From NCBI GenBank assembly GCA_031424795.1, contig JANPIC010000108.1, positions 1 to 8,456 on the forward strand: 8,456 nucleotides of DNA, given 5' to 3'. Every line of letters begins with the position of its first letter. Position 1 is the first letter of the stretch. Shown here piece after piece: positions 1-5,828 of the stretch. The notes under the pieces were generated by a model. It worked only from the letters and a program-made list of their open reading frames with translations. It was not told the DNA's origin and searched no databases. This DNA is from Aalborgiella sp031424795 (GTDB lineage: Bacteria > Pseudomonadota > Gammaproteobacteria > Burkholderiales > Burkholderiaceae_C). A program made the position numbers and the translations under genes.

Positions 1-261
1 GGCTTTGCCGCCAACTTGGGCGATTTGCTCGATGCGCCTTGGCCGCAGGTGGATGCGTCGGCCCTGGTGCAGGACGAAATCGAGCTGATGTTACAAGTCA
101 GCGGTAAATTGCGCGGCTCTATCGTCGTGTCGGCGGGCGCATCAAAGGAAGAAATCGAGAAAATCGCGGTAAGCTCTGAGATGGTGGTCAAATTCGCCGC
201 TGGCGCTGTGATCAAAAAAGTCATCGTCGTGCCTGGCCGATTGGTCAATGTTGTCGTTTAG
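1..261 (+). CDS. leuS: Leucine--tRNA ligase, C-terminal fragment (5' end outside window)
   Basis: This is the last 86 residues of cytoplasmic leucyl-tRNA synthetase, which charges tRNA-Leu with leucine using ATP. The frame is open from base 1 and ends in TAG at 259-261, so the gene starts upstream of the window. The stretch LMLQVSGKLRGSIVV matches the conserved 'VQVNGKLRG' strand near the LeuS C-terminus, and the end KKVIVVPGRLVNVVV is the usual LeuS ending. The catalytic core (HIGH and KMSKS motifs) and the editing domain lie outside. It is followed 40 bases later by lptE, the same neighbour as in E. coli, and probably heads the transcript. The identification comes from family motifs and the conserved gene order; nothing looks broken. 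Confidence 0.93.
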   Translation, partial: GFAANLGDLLDAPWPQVDASALVQDEIELMLQVSGKLRGSIVVSAGASKEEIEKIAVSSEMVVKFAAGAVIKKVIVVPGRLVNVVV

Positions 262-301
262 TTGCTTCGCTTAATGTTGATATTTTTTGAGTAAAAATCC
301 T

Positions 302-811
302 ATGAAAAGACGCTTATTCACCCAATCTGCACTCGCTGCTTTGCTGGCTACAGGCGCTGTTGCCATGACGGGCTGCGGATTTAAGATGCGCGGCTCGTTC
401 AGCTATGCATTCAAAACATTGCTTTCAGGCTTTGGTGACACCTCCACGCTGGGCAATGAATTCAAGCGCGTTTTAGCCGCAGACGGTGCAGTTGCACTGG
501 TGACCGACCCTGCAAAAGCGCAGGTCGTGCTGGACGTCATCAGCGAGCAGCGTGAAAAAGCGGTCGTCGGGACGACATCGTCGGGTCAGGTGCGCGAGTT
601 TCAGCTGCGTATTCGCCTTAAATTCAAGCTGCGCACGCCAAGCGGCAAAGACATCATTCCTGAAACCGAGCTTTTGGTGCAGCGCGACATCAGCTTTAAC
701 GAGTCCGCCGTGCTCGCCAAAGAAGCCGAAGAAGGTCTGCTCTACCGCGACATGCAAACCGACATGGTGCAGCAGCTACTGCGTCGCCTAGCAGCGGTTA
801 AAGAGCTGTAA
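302..811 (+). CDS. lptE: LPS-assembly lipoprotein LptE
   Basis: LptE is the outer-membrane lipoprotein that plugs the LptD barrel and helps insert lipopolysaccharide into the outer leaflet. The protein has 169 residues, near the family's usual size. It starts MKRRLFTQ, then a hydrophobic Ala/Leu segment (about residues 9-22), then a lipobox-like AMTGC with Cys25 as the likely lipidated residue. GFKMRG directly after the cysteine is the typical mature LptE start ('CGFxLRG'). I chose ATG at 302; an in-frame TTG at 287 would add five residues but has no better ribosome site, and the site at 302 is itself weak (GAG at 289-291). Upstream is leuS and 18 bases downstream holA, the conserved order in many proteobacteria. 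The lipobox has Thr-Gly before Cys rather than the commoner Ala/Ser-Gly. Confidence 0.9.
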   Translation: MKRRLFTQSALAALLATGAVAMTGCGFKMRGSFSYAFKTLLSGFGDTSTLGNEFKRVLAADGAVALVTDPAKAQVVLDVISEQREKAVVGTTSSGQVREFQLRIRLKFKLRTPSGKDIIPETELLVQRDISFNESAVLAKEAEEGLLYRDMQTDMVQQLLRRLAAVKEL

Positions 812-818
812 AGAGCAT

Positions 819-823
819 TAAGG
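819..823 (+). promoter_or_regulatory. Ribosome binding site for the GTG start of holA
   Basis: TAAGG lies 6 bases before the GTG at 830. No ATG in this frame fits the family N-terminus, so this site supports GTG as the real start. Confidence 0.6.
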
Positions 824-829
824 CGCGTC

Positions 830-1921
830 GTGCAACTCGCAGCTGGGCAACTTTCCCACCACTTCGCCAAAGGCCTGCGTTCGCTCTACACCTTGCACGG
901 CGACGAAGCGCTGCTGGTGCAAGAAGCGGCCGACGCGATTCGTGCTGAGGCGCGCAAACAAGGGTTCACCGAGCGCAGCTCCTACACCGTCGCTGGCGCA
1001 CATTTTGACTGGGGCGAGGTGCTGGCTGCAGCGGGCAGCATGAGCCTGTTTGCCGACAAGCAAATCATAGAAATTCGCATTCCTTCAGGCAAACCGGGCA
1101 AAGACGGCAGCGTGCAATTGCAACAACTCGCCGCGCAAGCTGCTGACAATACCGACACCTTGACCTTGGTCATGCTGCCTAAATTGGACAAACCAAGCAA
1201 ACAAGGTGCTTGGTTCACCGCTTTGGAAGCCAACGGCGTCAGCATTGAAGTTCAACCCGTTGAGCGTGCTGCCCTGCCGCAGTGGATCGCTCAGCGCCTG
1301 CAAGCACAGGGGCAACAAGTCGCGGCGGGTGTTGAAGGACAGCAAACCCTGCAATTCTTTACTGATCGGGTGGAAGGCAACTTGCTAGCCGCTTTCCAAG
1401 AAATCCAAAAACTCGCGCTCTTGCACCCCAAAGGTGAGCTTTCATTGGCACAGGTTGAAAGTGCTGTGCTGAACGTGGCGCGGTATGACGTGTTCAAGCT
1501 GTCCGAATCCGTGCTCGCTGGCCATCCCGCCCGCGTGCAGCGCATGCTGGATGGTTTGCAGGCTGAGGGCGTGGCCGAGGTGCTGGTGCATTGGGCGATT
1601 TCTGAGGATATTCGGGCTTTGAAGCGCGTCAAAGACGCCATGTCAAACGGCAAACCCTTGCCCATGGCACTGCGCGAGCAGCGTGTTTGGGGCGTCAAAG
1701 AGCGCCTGTTTGAGCGGGTGTTGCCGCAGCTCAGCAGCGCGGCTTTGGTTGATTTGTTGGATGCAGCGCACAAGGTGGACGGCATCGTCAAAGGCTTGAA
1801 ACAGCGCGATTGGCCCCAAGATAGTTGGCAAGCGCTGCACCGCTTGGCGATGCAACTGTGTCAGGCGTGCATGACGCAAACCAGTGCTTCAGGTCAAAAA
1901 TCAACGAAAATAGCTGCATGA
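830..1921 (+). CDS. holA: DNA polymerase III subunit delta
   Basis: HolA is the delta subunit of the clamp loader, which opens the beta sliding clamp and works with DnaX and delta prime in the replisome. The protein has 363 residues, somewhat longer than E. coli HolA. Family features include the N-terminal LYTLHGDEALLVQEAADAIR (about residues 19-38), the segment AGSMSLFADKQIIEIRIPSG that holds the clamp-contacting region, and a C-terminal helical domain with YDVFKLSESVLAGHPARV. The start is GTG with TAAGG six bases upstream. The last 13 residues (351-363, TSASGQKSTKIAA) look like a low-complexity tail beyond the usual family ending near LCQAC; it is encoded by A-rich DNA resembling a dispersed repeat. 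The stop TGA overlaps the proA start as ATGA, suggesting translational coupling. Confidence 0.92.
   Translation: MQLAAGQLSHHFAKGLRSLYTLHGDEALLVQEAADAIRAEARKQGFTERSSYTVAGAHFDWGEVLAAAGSMSLFADKQIIEIRIPSGKPGKDGSVQLQQLAAQAADNTDTLTLVMLPKLDKPSKQGAWFTALEANGVSIEVQPVERAALPQWIAQRLQAQGQQVAAGVEGQQTLQFFTDRVEGNLLAAFQEIQKLALLHPKGELSLAQVESAVLNVARYDVFKLSESVLAGHPARVQRMLDGLQAEGVAEVLVHWAISEDIRALKRVKDAMSNGKPLPMALREQRVWGVKERLFERVLPQLSSAALVDLLDAAHKVDGIVKGLKQRDWPQDSWQALHRLAMQLCQACMTQTSASGQKSTKIAA
1892..1918 (+). repeat. A-rich repeat-like segment at the holA end
   Basis: This A-rich stretch ends in AATAGCTGCA (1909-1918). The reverse complement, TGCAGCTATT, occurs at 2865-2874 inside proA, next to another A-rich motif. 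It encodes the extra HolA C-terminal residues. From memory, short A-rich AATAGCTGC-type repeats are common across Comamonadaceae genomes; that this is a remnant of one is an inference. Confidence 0.35.
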
Positions 1922-3243
1922 ATGCCCAAACTTACTCATCGAACACCGCCAGCAGTGCCGTTAGCGTCGTTGATCTGCTGAAAACCCTTGGAAAGCAGGC
2001 AAAATTAGCATCAGCCGGCGTATCCATTGCCTCTTCAGCTACTAAAAATGTAGCATTATTGCGCTTGGCTGCCCTGCTTAGAGCCAATGTAGCCGCTTTG
2101 CAGGCAGACAATGCCAAAGACATCGCCCGAGCCATCAAGGCCGGTTTGTCTGAGCCCATGGTTGACCGCTTGAAATTGACGCCCAAAGTGCTGGAAACTT
2201 GCGCCCAAGGCTGCGAGCAACTGGCGGCGATGCCTGACATCATTGGCGAAATCATCGGTATGAAGCAGCAGCCCAGCGGTATCCGCGTCGGGCAAATGCG
2301 GGTGCCGATTGGTGTGTTTGGCATGATTTACGAATCCCGCCCGAATGTGACGATTGAAGCCGCCTCCTTGGCCATCAAAAGCGGCAACGCCTGTATTTTG
2401 CGCGGTGGCTCAGAGGCGATTGACTCCAACCAAGCTTTGGCGTTTTTGGTGCAGCAAGCCTTGGTAGAAAGCGGTTTGCCGCAGCACACGGTGCAATTGG
2501 TGCCAACGACGGACCGCGAAGCTGTGAGTGCACTGATCACCATGCCTGAATACGTCGATGTCATCATCCCGCGCGGTGGCAAGGGGCTGATTGAGCGCGT
2601 TTCACGCGAAGCCAAAGTGCCCGTCATCAAGCATTTAGACGGCAATTGCCACGTTTATGTGGACGACCCGTGCGACATCGCCATGGCAGTGACAGTGGCC
2701 GACAACGCCAAAACCAACAAATACAGCCCGTGCAACGCCGCTGAGGGCTTGCTGGTCGCCAAAGGCGTTGCCGCAGAGTTTTTGCCGAAAATTGCCGCTA
2801 TTTATGCTGAAAAAGGCGTTGAAATGCGGTGTGATGAGGCTGCAGCCGGCGTTTTATTTGCCAATGCAGCTATTAAAAAAGTAGCAAAAATCACCCTTGC
2901 CAAAGAGCAGGATTGGTACGAAGAATATTTAGCACCTATTGTCAGCATCAAAATTGTGGCGGGTTTGGATGAGGCAATTGCGCATATCAACAAATACAGC
3001 AGCCATCACACCGACGCCATCATGACGACCAACCACCTGCACGCCCAGCGTTTCCTGCGCGAGGTCGATTCCGCCAGTGTGATGGTCAATACCAGCACCC
3101 GCTTTGCGGATGGGTTTGAGTACGGGCTGGGGGCTGAAATCGGCATCAGCACAGATAAATTTCATGCCCGTGGCCCAGTAGGGATTGAAGGCTTAACATC
3201 ACTGAAATATGTGGTTTTGGGCAATGGCGAAGTGCGCACTTGA
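1918..3243 (+). CDS. proA: Glutamate-5-semialdehyde dehydrogenase (gamma-glutamyl phosphate reductase)
   Basis: ProA is the cytoplasmic NADPH enzyme that reduces gamma-glutamyl phosphate to glutamate 5-semialdehyde, the second step of proline synthesis. The protein has 441 residues, slightly longer than the common 415-430. Visible family motifs are VPIGVFGMIYESRPNVT (129-145), LRGGSEAIDSN (161-171), IIPRGGKGLI (216-225), IKHLDGNCHVYVD (237-249), the catalytic cysteine Cys272 in KYSPCNAAEGLLV, and the C-terminal GAEIGISTDKFHARGPVG (405-422). ATG at 1918 overlaps the holA stop (ATGA); the frame stays open upstream inside holA, but that part is not ProA-like. No ribosome site is evident, so coupling to holA is likely. 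Two parts of the protein (about 31-47 and 308-324) are encoded by similar A-rich repeats. The ProB kinase that makes its substrate is not in the window. Confidence 0.96.
   Translation: MNAQTYSSNTASSAVSVVDLLKTLGKQAKLASAGVSIASSATKNVALLRLAALLRANVAALQADNAKDIARAIKAGLSEPMVDRLKLTPKVLETCAQGCEQLAAMPDIIGEIIGMKQQPSGIRVGQMRVPIGVFGMIYESRPNVTIEAASLAIKSGNACILRGGSEAIDSNQALAFLVQQALVESGLPQHTVQLVPTTDREAVSALITMPEYVDVIIPRGGKGLIERVSREAKVPVIKHLDGNCHVYVDDPCDIAMAVTVADNAKTNKYSPCNAAEGLLVAKGVAAEFLPKIAAIYAEKGVEMRCDEAAAGVLFANAAIKKVAKITLAKEQDWYEEYLAPIVSIKIVAGLDEAIAHINKYSSHHTDAIMTTNHLHAQRFLREVDSASVMVNTSTRFADGFEYGLGAEIGISTDKFHARGPVGIEGLTSLKYVVLGNGEVRT
2012..2061 (+). repeat. Internal direct repeat of proA, copy 1 (partner 2843-2892)
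   Basis: Aligned without gaps to 2843-2892 at an offset of 831 bases (277 codons, so the same frame), 37 of 50 bases match by hand count. The first 10, CAGCCGGCGT, are identical. The peptides are ASAGVSIASSATKNVAL here and AAAGVLFANAAIKKVAK in copy 2. It contains GCTAC-TAAAAAT-GTAGC (2038-2054), a perfect 5-bp inverted repeat around a 7-base loop. Confidence 0.45.
2843..2892 (+). repeat. Internal direct repeat of proA, copy 2 (partner 2012-2061)
   Basis: This is the second copy of the proA internal repeat. It holds GCTAT-TAAAAAA-GTAGC (2869-2885), the same 17-base design as copy 1 with three differences; the stem is four Watson-Crick pairs plus one T-G wobble. It encodes part of a region that, as I recall it, varies in ProA proteins, just before the conserved QDWYEEYLAPI. 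Confidence 0.45.
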
Positions 3244-4340
3244 TGGCCAGTAACCTTAACGTAGCACCTGGAGCGCACGGCGCACCTATCTTCAAGCCCG
3301 AAGTCACTCAAAATCTGTGGCCTTCTTCAGGCTATGAGCTGCTAGATGTCGATGCGAATGGCCATTTGGTGGTGACGGACGCTTATTTGCAATATTTGTT
3401 GTCACGGCCTGAAATTGCACCCATTGCGGAATCTTGCGCCCATGAAATGGCGCTGCACCATTCCCTAGACAAAGAGCCACGCCGCGCGGTTCAAGCTGCT
3501 GAGCTTGCTGGTGTGCAAGACAAAGATGCGGCTGATAACTACGCCGTTTGGCTGCGTTTCAGAGACAGATTGCTCGCCAAACCCACCTTAGAAGCCAGCT
3601 ACATGGCGCTTTTCCTGGGTGAAGGTGTCGATGTCGCGCCCGTGCTGGTGCAGCAGTTGACGCAGATTTTGTTGCAGCACGTCCTGGCCACATCGACTAT
3701 GTCAGGTGGAAGACTCAACGCGATGCAAGCCCGCGTGGCTGAGTTGCTGTTTAGAACGCAAAAAATATCGATTCTGGAAGACGGCGCTGTGATGGCGGCG
3801 GACGATGAAACGGTTGAACGCCATGCGCTATCCGGCGGTTTTGGCAGCATTGGCGAACTGCTGAAACAAGGCGGTTTGCCGGTGCGCAGTGTTGATTTGG
3901 ACGTGCTGAGTGCGGACAATTTGGACGCTTACTGGCCGCGAAGCGAGTTTTTTGACATGGTGATTAGCCTCAACCACGGGCAGGCGTCGCTAGACGCCTT
4001 GTGCCGCGTGCTTGAGCTGTGGATCAAACACTTTTTGCAAGTGGAAGTGCGCATCCAAACCGACAAAGAAATTGTCGACGAACATTGGGTCTGGCACGTG
4101 GGGCTGGACGCGCAGGCCAGCGGTATTTTGAACGATTTGTACACTGGCGAGGAGGTGTCAGAAGACCGCCACCGCCGTTTGATGTGTTTGTTTCGCCTTG
4201 AGTTTGTTAACCCCGCTGATATGTTGGCCGCCGTGGCGGGTAGACCCGTTTATTTGGCGATGGCGATGGATGAGAAAAACCAGCTCAAACTTAAACCGCA
4301 AAACCTGCTGTTGAACCTTCCATTGGCCCAAAGATCATAA
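3243..4340 (+). CDS. Uncharacterised protein, probably DUF6352 family
   Basis: This 365-residue protein has no assigned function. I recall the pattern (an N-terminal 'LWPSSGY', then 'VVTDAYLQYLLSRPEIAPI', a C-terminal 'WHVGLDAQASGILNDLYTGE' and the ending 'LKLKPQNLLLNLPLA') as the DUF6352 family, often seen beside proA in Burkholderiales; this is from memory and unverified. I see no signal peptide, convincing membrane segment, known nucleotide-binding motif or cysteine/histidine cluster, so it is probably cytoplasmic. The likely start is ATG 3243, whose A is the last base of the proA stop (TGATG); a TTG at 3240 adds one residue. This overlap suggests translation coupled to proA. gshA starts 19 bases downstream. 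A role near glutamate metabolism is possible from position only. Composition resembles its neighbours, so no sign of recent transfer. Confidence 0.85.
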   Translation: MASNLNVAPGAHGAPIFKPEVTQNLWPSSGYELLDVDANGHLVVTDAYLQYLLSRPEIAPIAESCAHEMALHHSLDKEPRRAVQAAELAGVQDKDAADNYAVWLRFRDRLLAKPTLEASYMALFLGEGVDVAPVLVQQLTQILLQHVLATSTMSGGRLNAMQARVAELLFRTQKISILEDGAVMAADDETVERHALSGGFGSIGELLKQGGLPVRSVDLDVLSADNLDAYWPRSEFFDMVISLNHGQASLDALCRVLELWIKHFLQVEVRIQTDKEIVDEHWVWHVGLDAQASGILNDLYTGEEVSEDRHRRLMCLFRLEFVNPADMLAAVAGRPVYLAMAMDEKNQLKLKPQNLLLNLPLAQRS

Positions 4341-4344
4341 TAAA

Positions 4345-4350
4345 AGAGGT
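4345..4350 (+). promoter_or_regulatory. Ribosome binding site of gshA
   Basis: AGAGGT lies 9 bases before ATG 4360, between the upstream stop (TAA 4338-4340) and gshA. It is one of the clearest ribosome sites in the window and fixes the gshA start. Confidence 0.65.
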
Positions 4351-4359
4351 CGTAAATTC

Positions 4360-5622
4360 ATGGTTCCTCACCTTATCACCGCTTTGAATGGCCCGATCAA
4401 CGAGCTGGAGCAACGCATTTTAGATTCCATGCCGGCGATAGAGCGCTGGTTTCGCTTGGAATGGATGGAGCACACGCCGCCGTTTTACAGCTCGGTGGAT
4501 GTGCGCAATGCGGGCTTTAAGCTTGCACCTGTGGATACCAATTTGTTCCCTGGTGGGTGGAATAATTTAACGCCTGCCATGCTGCCCCTCGCCGTGCAGG
4601 CGGCGATGGTGGCGATTGAAAAAATTTGCCCCGAGGCGAAAAACTTGCTGTTGGTTCCTGAAAATCACAGCAACAACCTGAAAAACACGTTTTACCTCAG
4701 CAGTATCGCCCAGTTGCGCCGTATCTTCCACATGGCCGGCTTGAATGTGCGCGTTGGCTCGATTGACCCTGACATCAAGCAAAATACCACGGTAGCGCTA
4801 CCCAATGGCGAGTCCATTGTGCTGGAGCCGGTGATTCGCAGCGCCAAACGCTTGGGGTTGAAAGATTTTGACCCCTGTACGATTTTGCTGAACAACGAGC
4901 TCACAAAGGGTTTGCCTGGTATTTTGGAAGAGTTGCACGAGCAGTTTGTCTTGCCACCGCTGCACGCTTCGGGTTCGGTGCGCCGCAAAAGCACGCATTA
5001 CAAAAGCTACGAAGACGTCTGCAAGCGTTTTGGCAAGTTGCTGGGCGTTGACCCTTGGTTGATCAACCCGATGTTCTTGACCTGCACGGATGCGGATTTG
5101 GCGGCCACTGTTGACACGCTGCTTGCCAAAATCAAAAAGAAATACAAAGAGTACGGCATCACCGACAAACCGTTTGTGGTCGTCAAAACCAACCACAGCA
5201 GCTTGGCTGATAAACATGCGGGTTCAAGTGTGATGATGTTGCGCCAATCCAGCGAGCTGAAAGACCACAAAGACATCGCGCTTTTCAGCGGCGAACTGGT
5301 GATTCAAGAGGGCGTGCTGACCAAAGAGCGCATGAACGACGCTGTGGCCGAGCCTGTGGTTTATATGATGGATCGCTACGTGGTTGGCGGTTTCTACCGC
5401 GTACATGCCGACAGGGGCATGGATGAAAATCTCTGTTCACCTGGCTCGCGCTATGTGCCTTTGGCTTTTGCAGAGGGTACAGAATTGCCGCAGCCCGGCC
5501 TCAAACCTGGTGCCAGTGCCCCCAATCGCTTCTATATGTATGGCGTGATTGGCCGCTTGGCCATGTTGGCAGCCAGTTATGAGCTGGAAGCGACCGATCC
5601 TGACGCCGAAGTGTACGAATAA
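4360..5622 (+). CDS. gshA: Glutamate--cysteine ligase, proteobacterial GshA family
   Basis: GshA catalyses the ATP-dependent joining of glutamate and cysteine to gamma-glutamylcysteine, the first and usually limiting step of glutathione synthesis, in the cytoplasm. At 420 residues it matches the Acidithiobacillus ferrooxidans-type GshA family, which differs in sequence from E. coli GshA. Conserved-looking blocks are PPFYSSVDVRNAGFKLAPVD (40-59), NLFPGGWNNL (61-70), LLLVPENHSNNLKNTFYLSS (96-115), PFVVVKTNHSS (271-281), VIQEGV (314-319) and YMMDRYVVGGFYRVH (335-349). The VVVK, QEG and FYRVH blocks are reminiscent of ATP-grasp enzymes, a tentative reading. ATG 4360 has AGAGGT nine bases upstream. 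gshB, the second pathway gene, lies downstream beyond kup, which supports the assignment. No damage is visible. Confidence 0.93.
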   Translation: MVPHLITALNGPINELEQRILDSMPAIERWFRLEWMEHTPPFYSSVDVRNAGFKLAPVDTNLFPGGWNNLTPAMLPLAVQAAMVAIEKICPEAKNLLLVPENHSNNLKNTFYLSSIAQLRRIFHMAGLNVRVGSIDPDIKQNTTVALPNGESIVLEPVIRSAKRLGLKDFDPCTILLNNELTKGLPGILEELHEQFVLPPLHASGSVRRKSTHYKSYEDVCKRFGKLLGVDPWLINPMFLTCTDADLAATVDTLLAKIKKKYKEYGITDKPFVVVKTNHSSLADKHAGSSVMMLRQSSELKDHKDIALFSGELVIQEGVLTKERMNDAVAEPVVYMMDRYVVGGFYRVHADRGMDENLCSPGSRYVPLAFAEGTELPQPGLKPGASAPNRFYMYGVIGRLAMLAASYELEATDPDAEVYE

Positions 5623-5655
5623 GCGCCATTCCTAGGATTTGCTTCAATCTGCAGT

Positions 5656-5670
5656 TGTTGCACTGCAACA
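5656..5670. promoter_or_regulatory. Inverted repeat TGTTGC-ACT-GCAACA, candidate operator before kup
   Basis: This perfect 6-bp inverted repeat with a 3-base centre sits in the 206-base gap between gshA and kup and ends three bases before a consensus -35 box. Its TGC-N3-GCA core resembles the site described for PhaR-type polyhydroxyalkanoate regulators (CTGC-N3-GCAG in Paracoccus). Such a position suits an operator. It could instead be a short hairpin in the gshA 3' end; no T-run follows directly (TTTTT only at 5689-5693), so a terminator is less likely. Confidence 0.4.
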
Positions 5671-5673
5671 TAA

Positions 5674-5701
5674 TTGACATTAAATGTGTTTTTATTGCGA
5701 T
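5674..5701 (+). promoter_or_regulatory. Candidate sigma-70 promoter of kup
   Basis: TTGACA (5674-5679) matches the -35 consensus fully. The best -10 at a normal distance is TGCGAT (5696-5701, 16-base spacer), only three of six matches. Transcription would begin near 5708 and leave a leader of about 120 bases. The rest of the gap (5702-5828) shows no gene, only short imperfect stems. Confidence 0.35.
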
Positions 5702-5828
5702 TAGAGGCAGCTCCTTGGGGCAAAACGCCGTTACAAAAGCGCACAATATGCTTCCCAGAACAACGGTTATGGCTAGTTGAGTTTGCTACGAGATTTCTTG
5801 CGTAGCGTCATCAGCGGTCAACTCTTTA

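Noticed and set aside
302..376. Twin-arginine (Tat) export signal in LptE, from KRRLF at the N-terminus
   Set aside because: The full Tat motif is absent, and a lipobox cysteine after a short hydrophobic stretch fits ordinary Sec export of a lipoprotein.
1291..1791. Minus-strand open frame of 166 codons opposite holA
   Set aside because: Its composition is a Ser/Cys/Arg-rich shadow of holA, with no ribosome site or family resemblance.
1825..1917. Upstream extension of the proA frame inside holA (31 codons)
   Set aside because: The extra residues are not ProA-like, and the ATG at 1918 with the ATGA overlap gives a normal N-terminus.
5630..5637. TCCTAGGA palindrome just after gshA
   Set aside because: It is an eight-base palindrome with no flanking symmetry, not enough to call a site.
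5677..5696. ACAT-TAA-ATGT stem followed by a T-rich run, a possible gshA terminator
   Set aside because: The stem is four AT-rich pairs, too weak for an intrinsic terminator, and it overlaps the better-supported -35 box.
5748..5780. Tiny open frame of 10 codons in the leader of kup, a possible leader peptide
   Set aside because: It has no ribosome site or telling codon run, and a frame this short is expected by chance.
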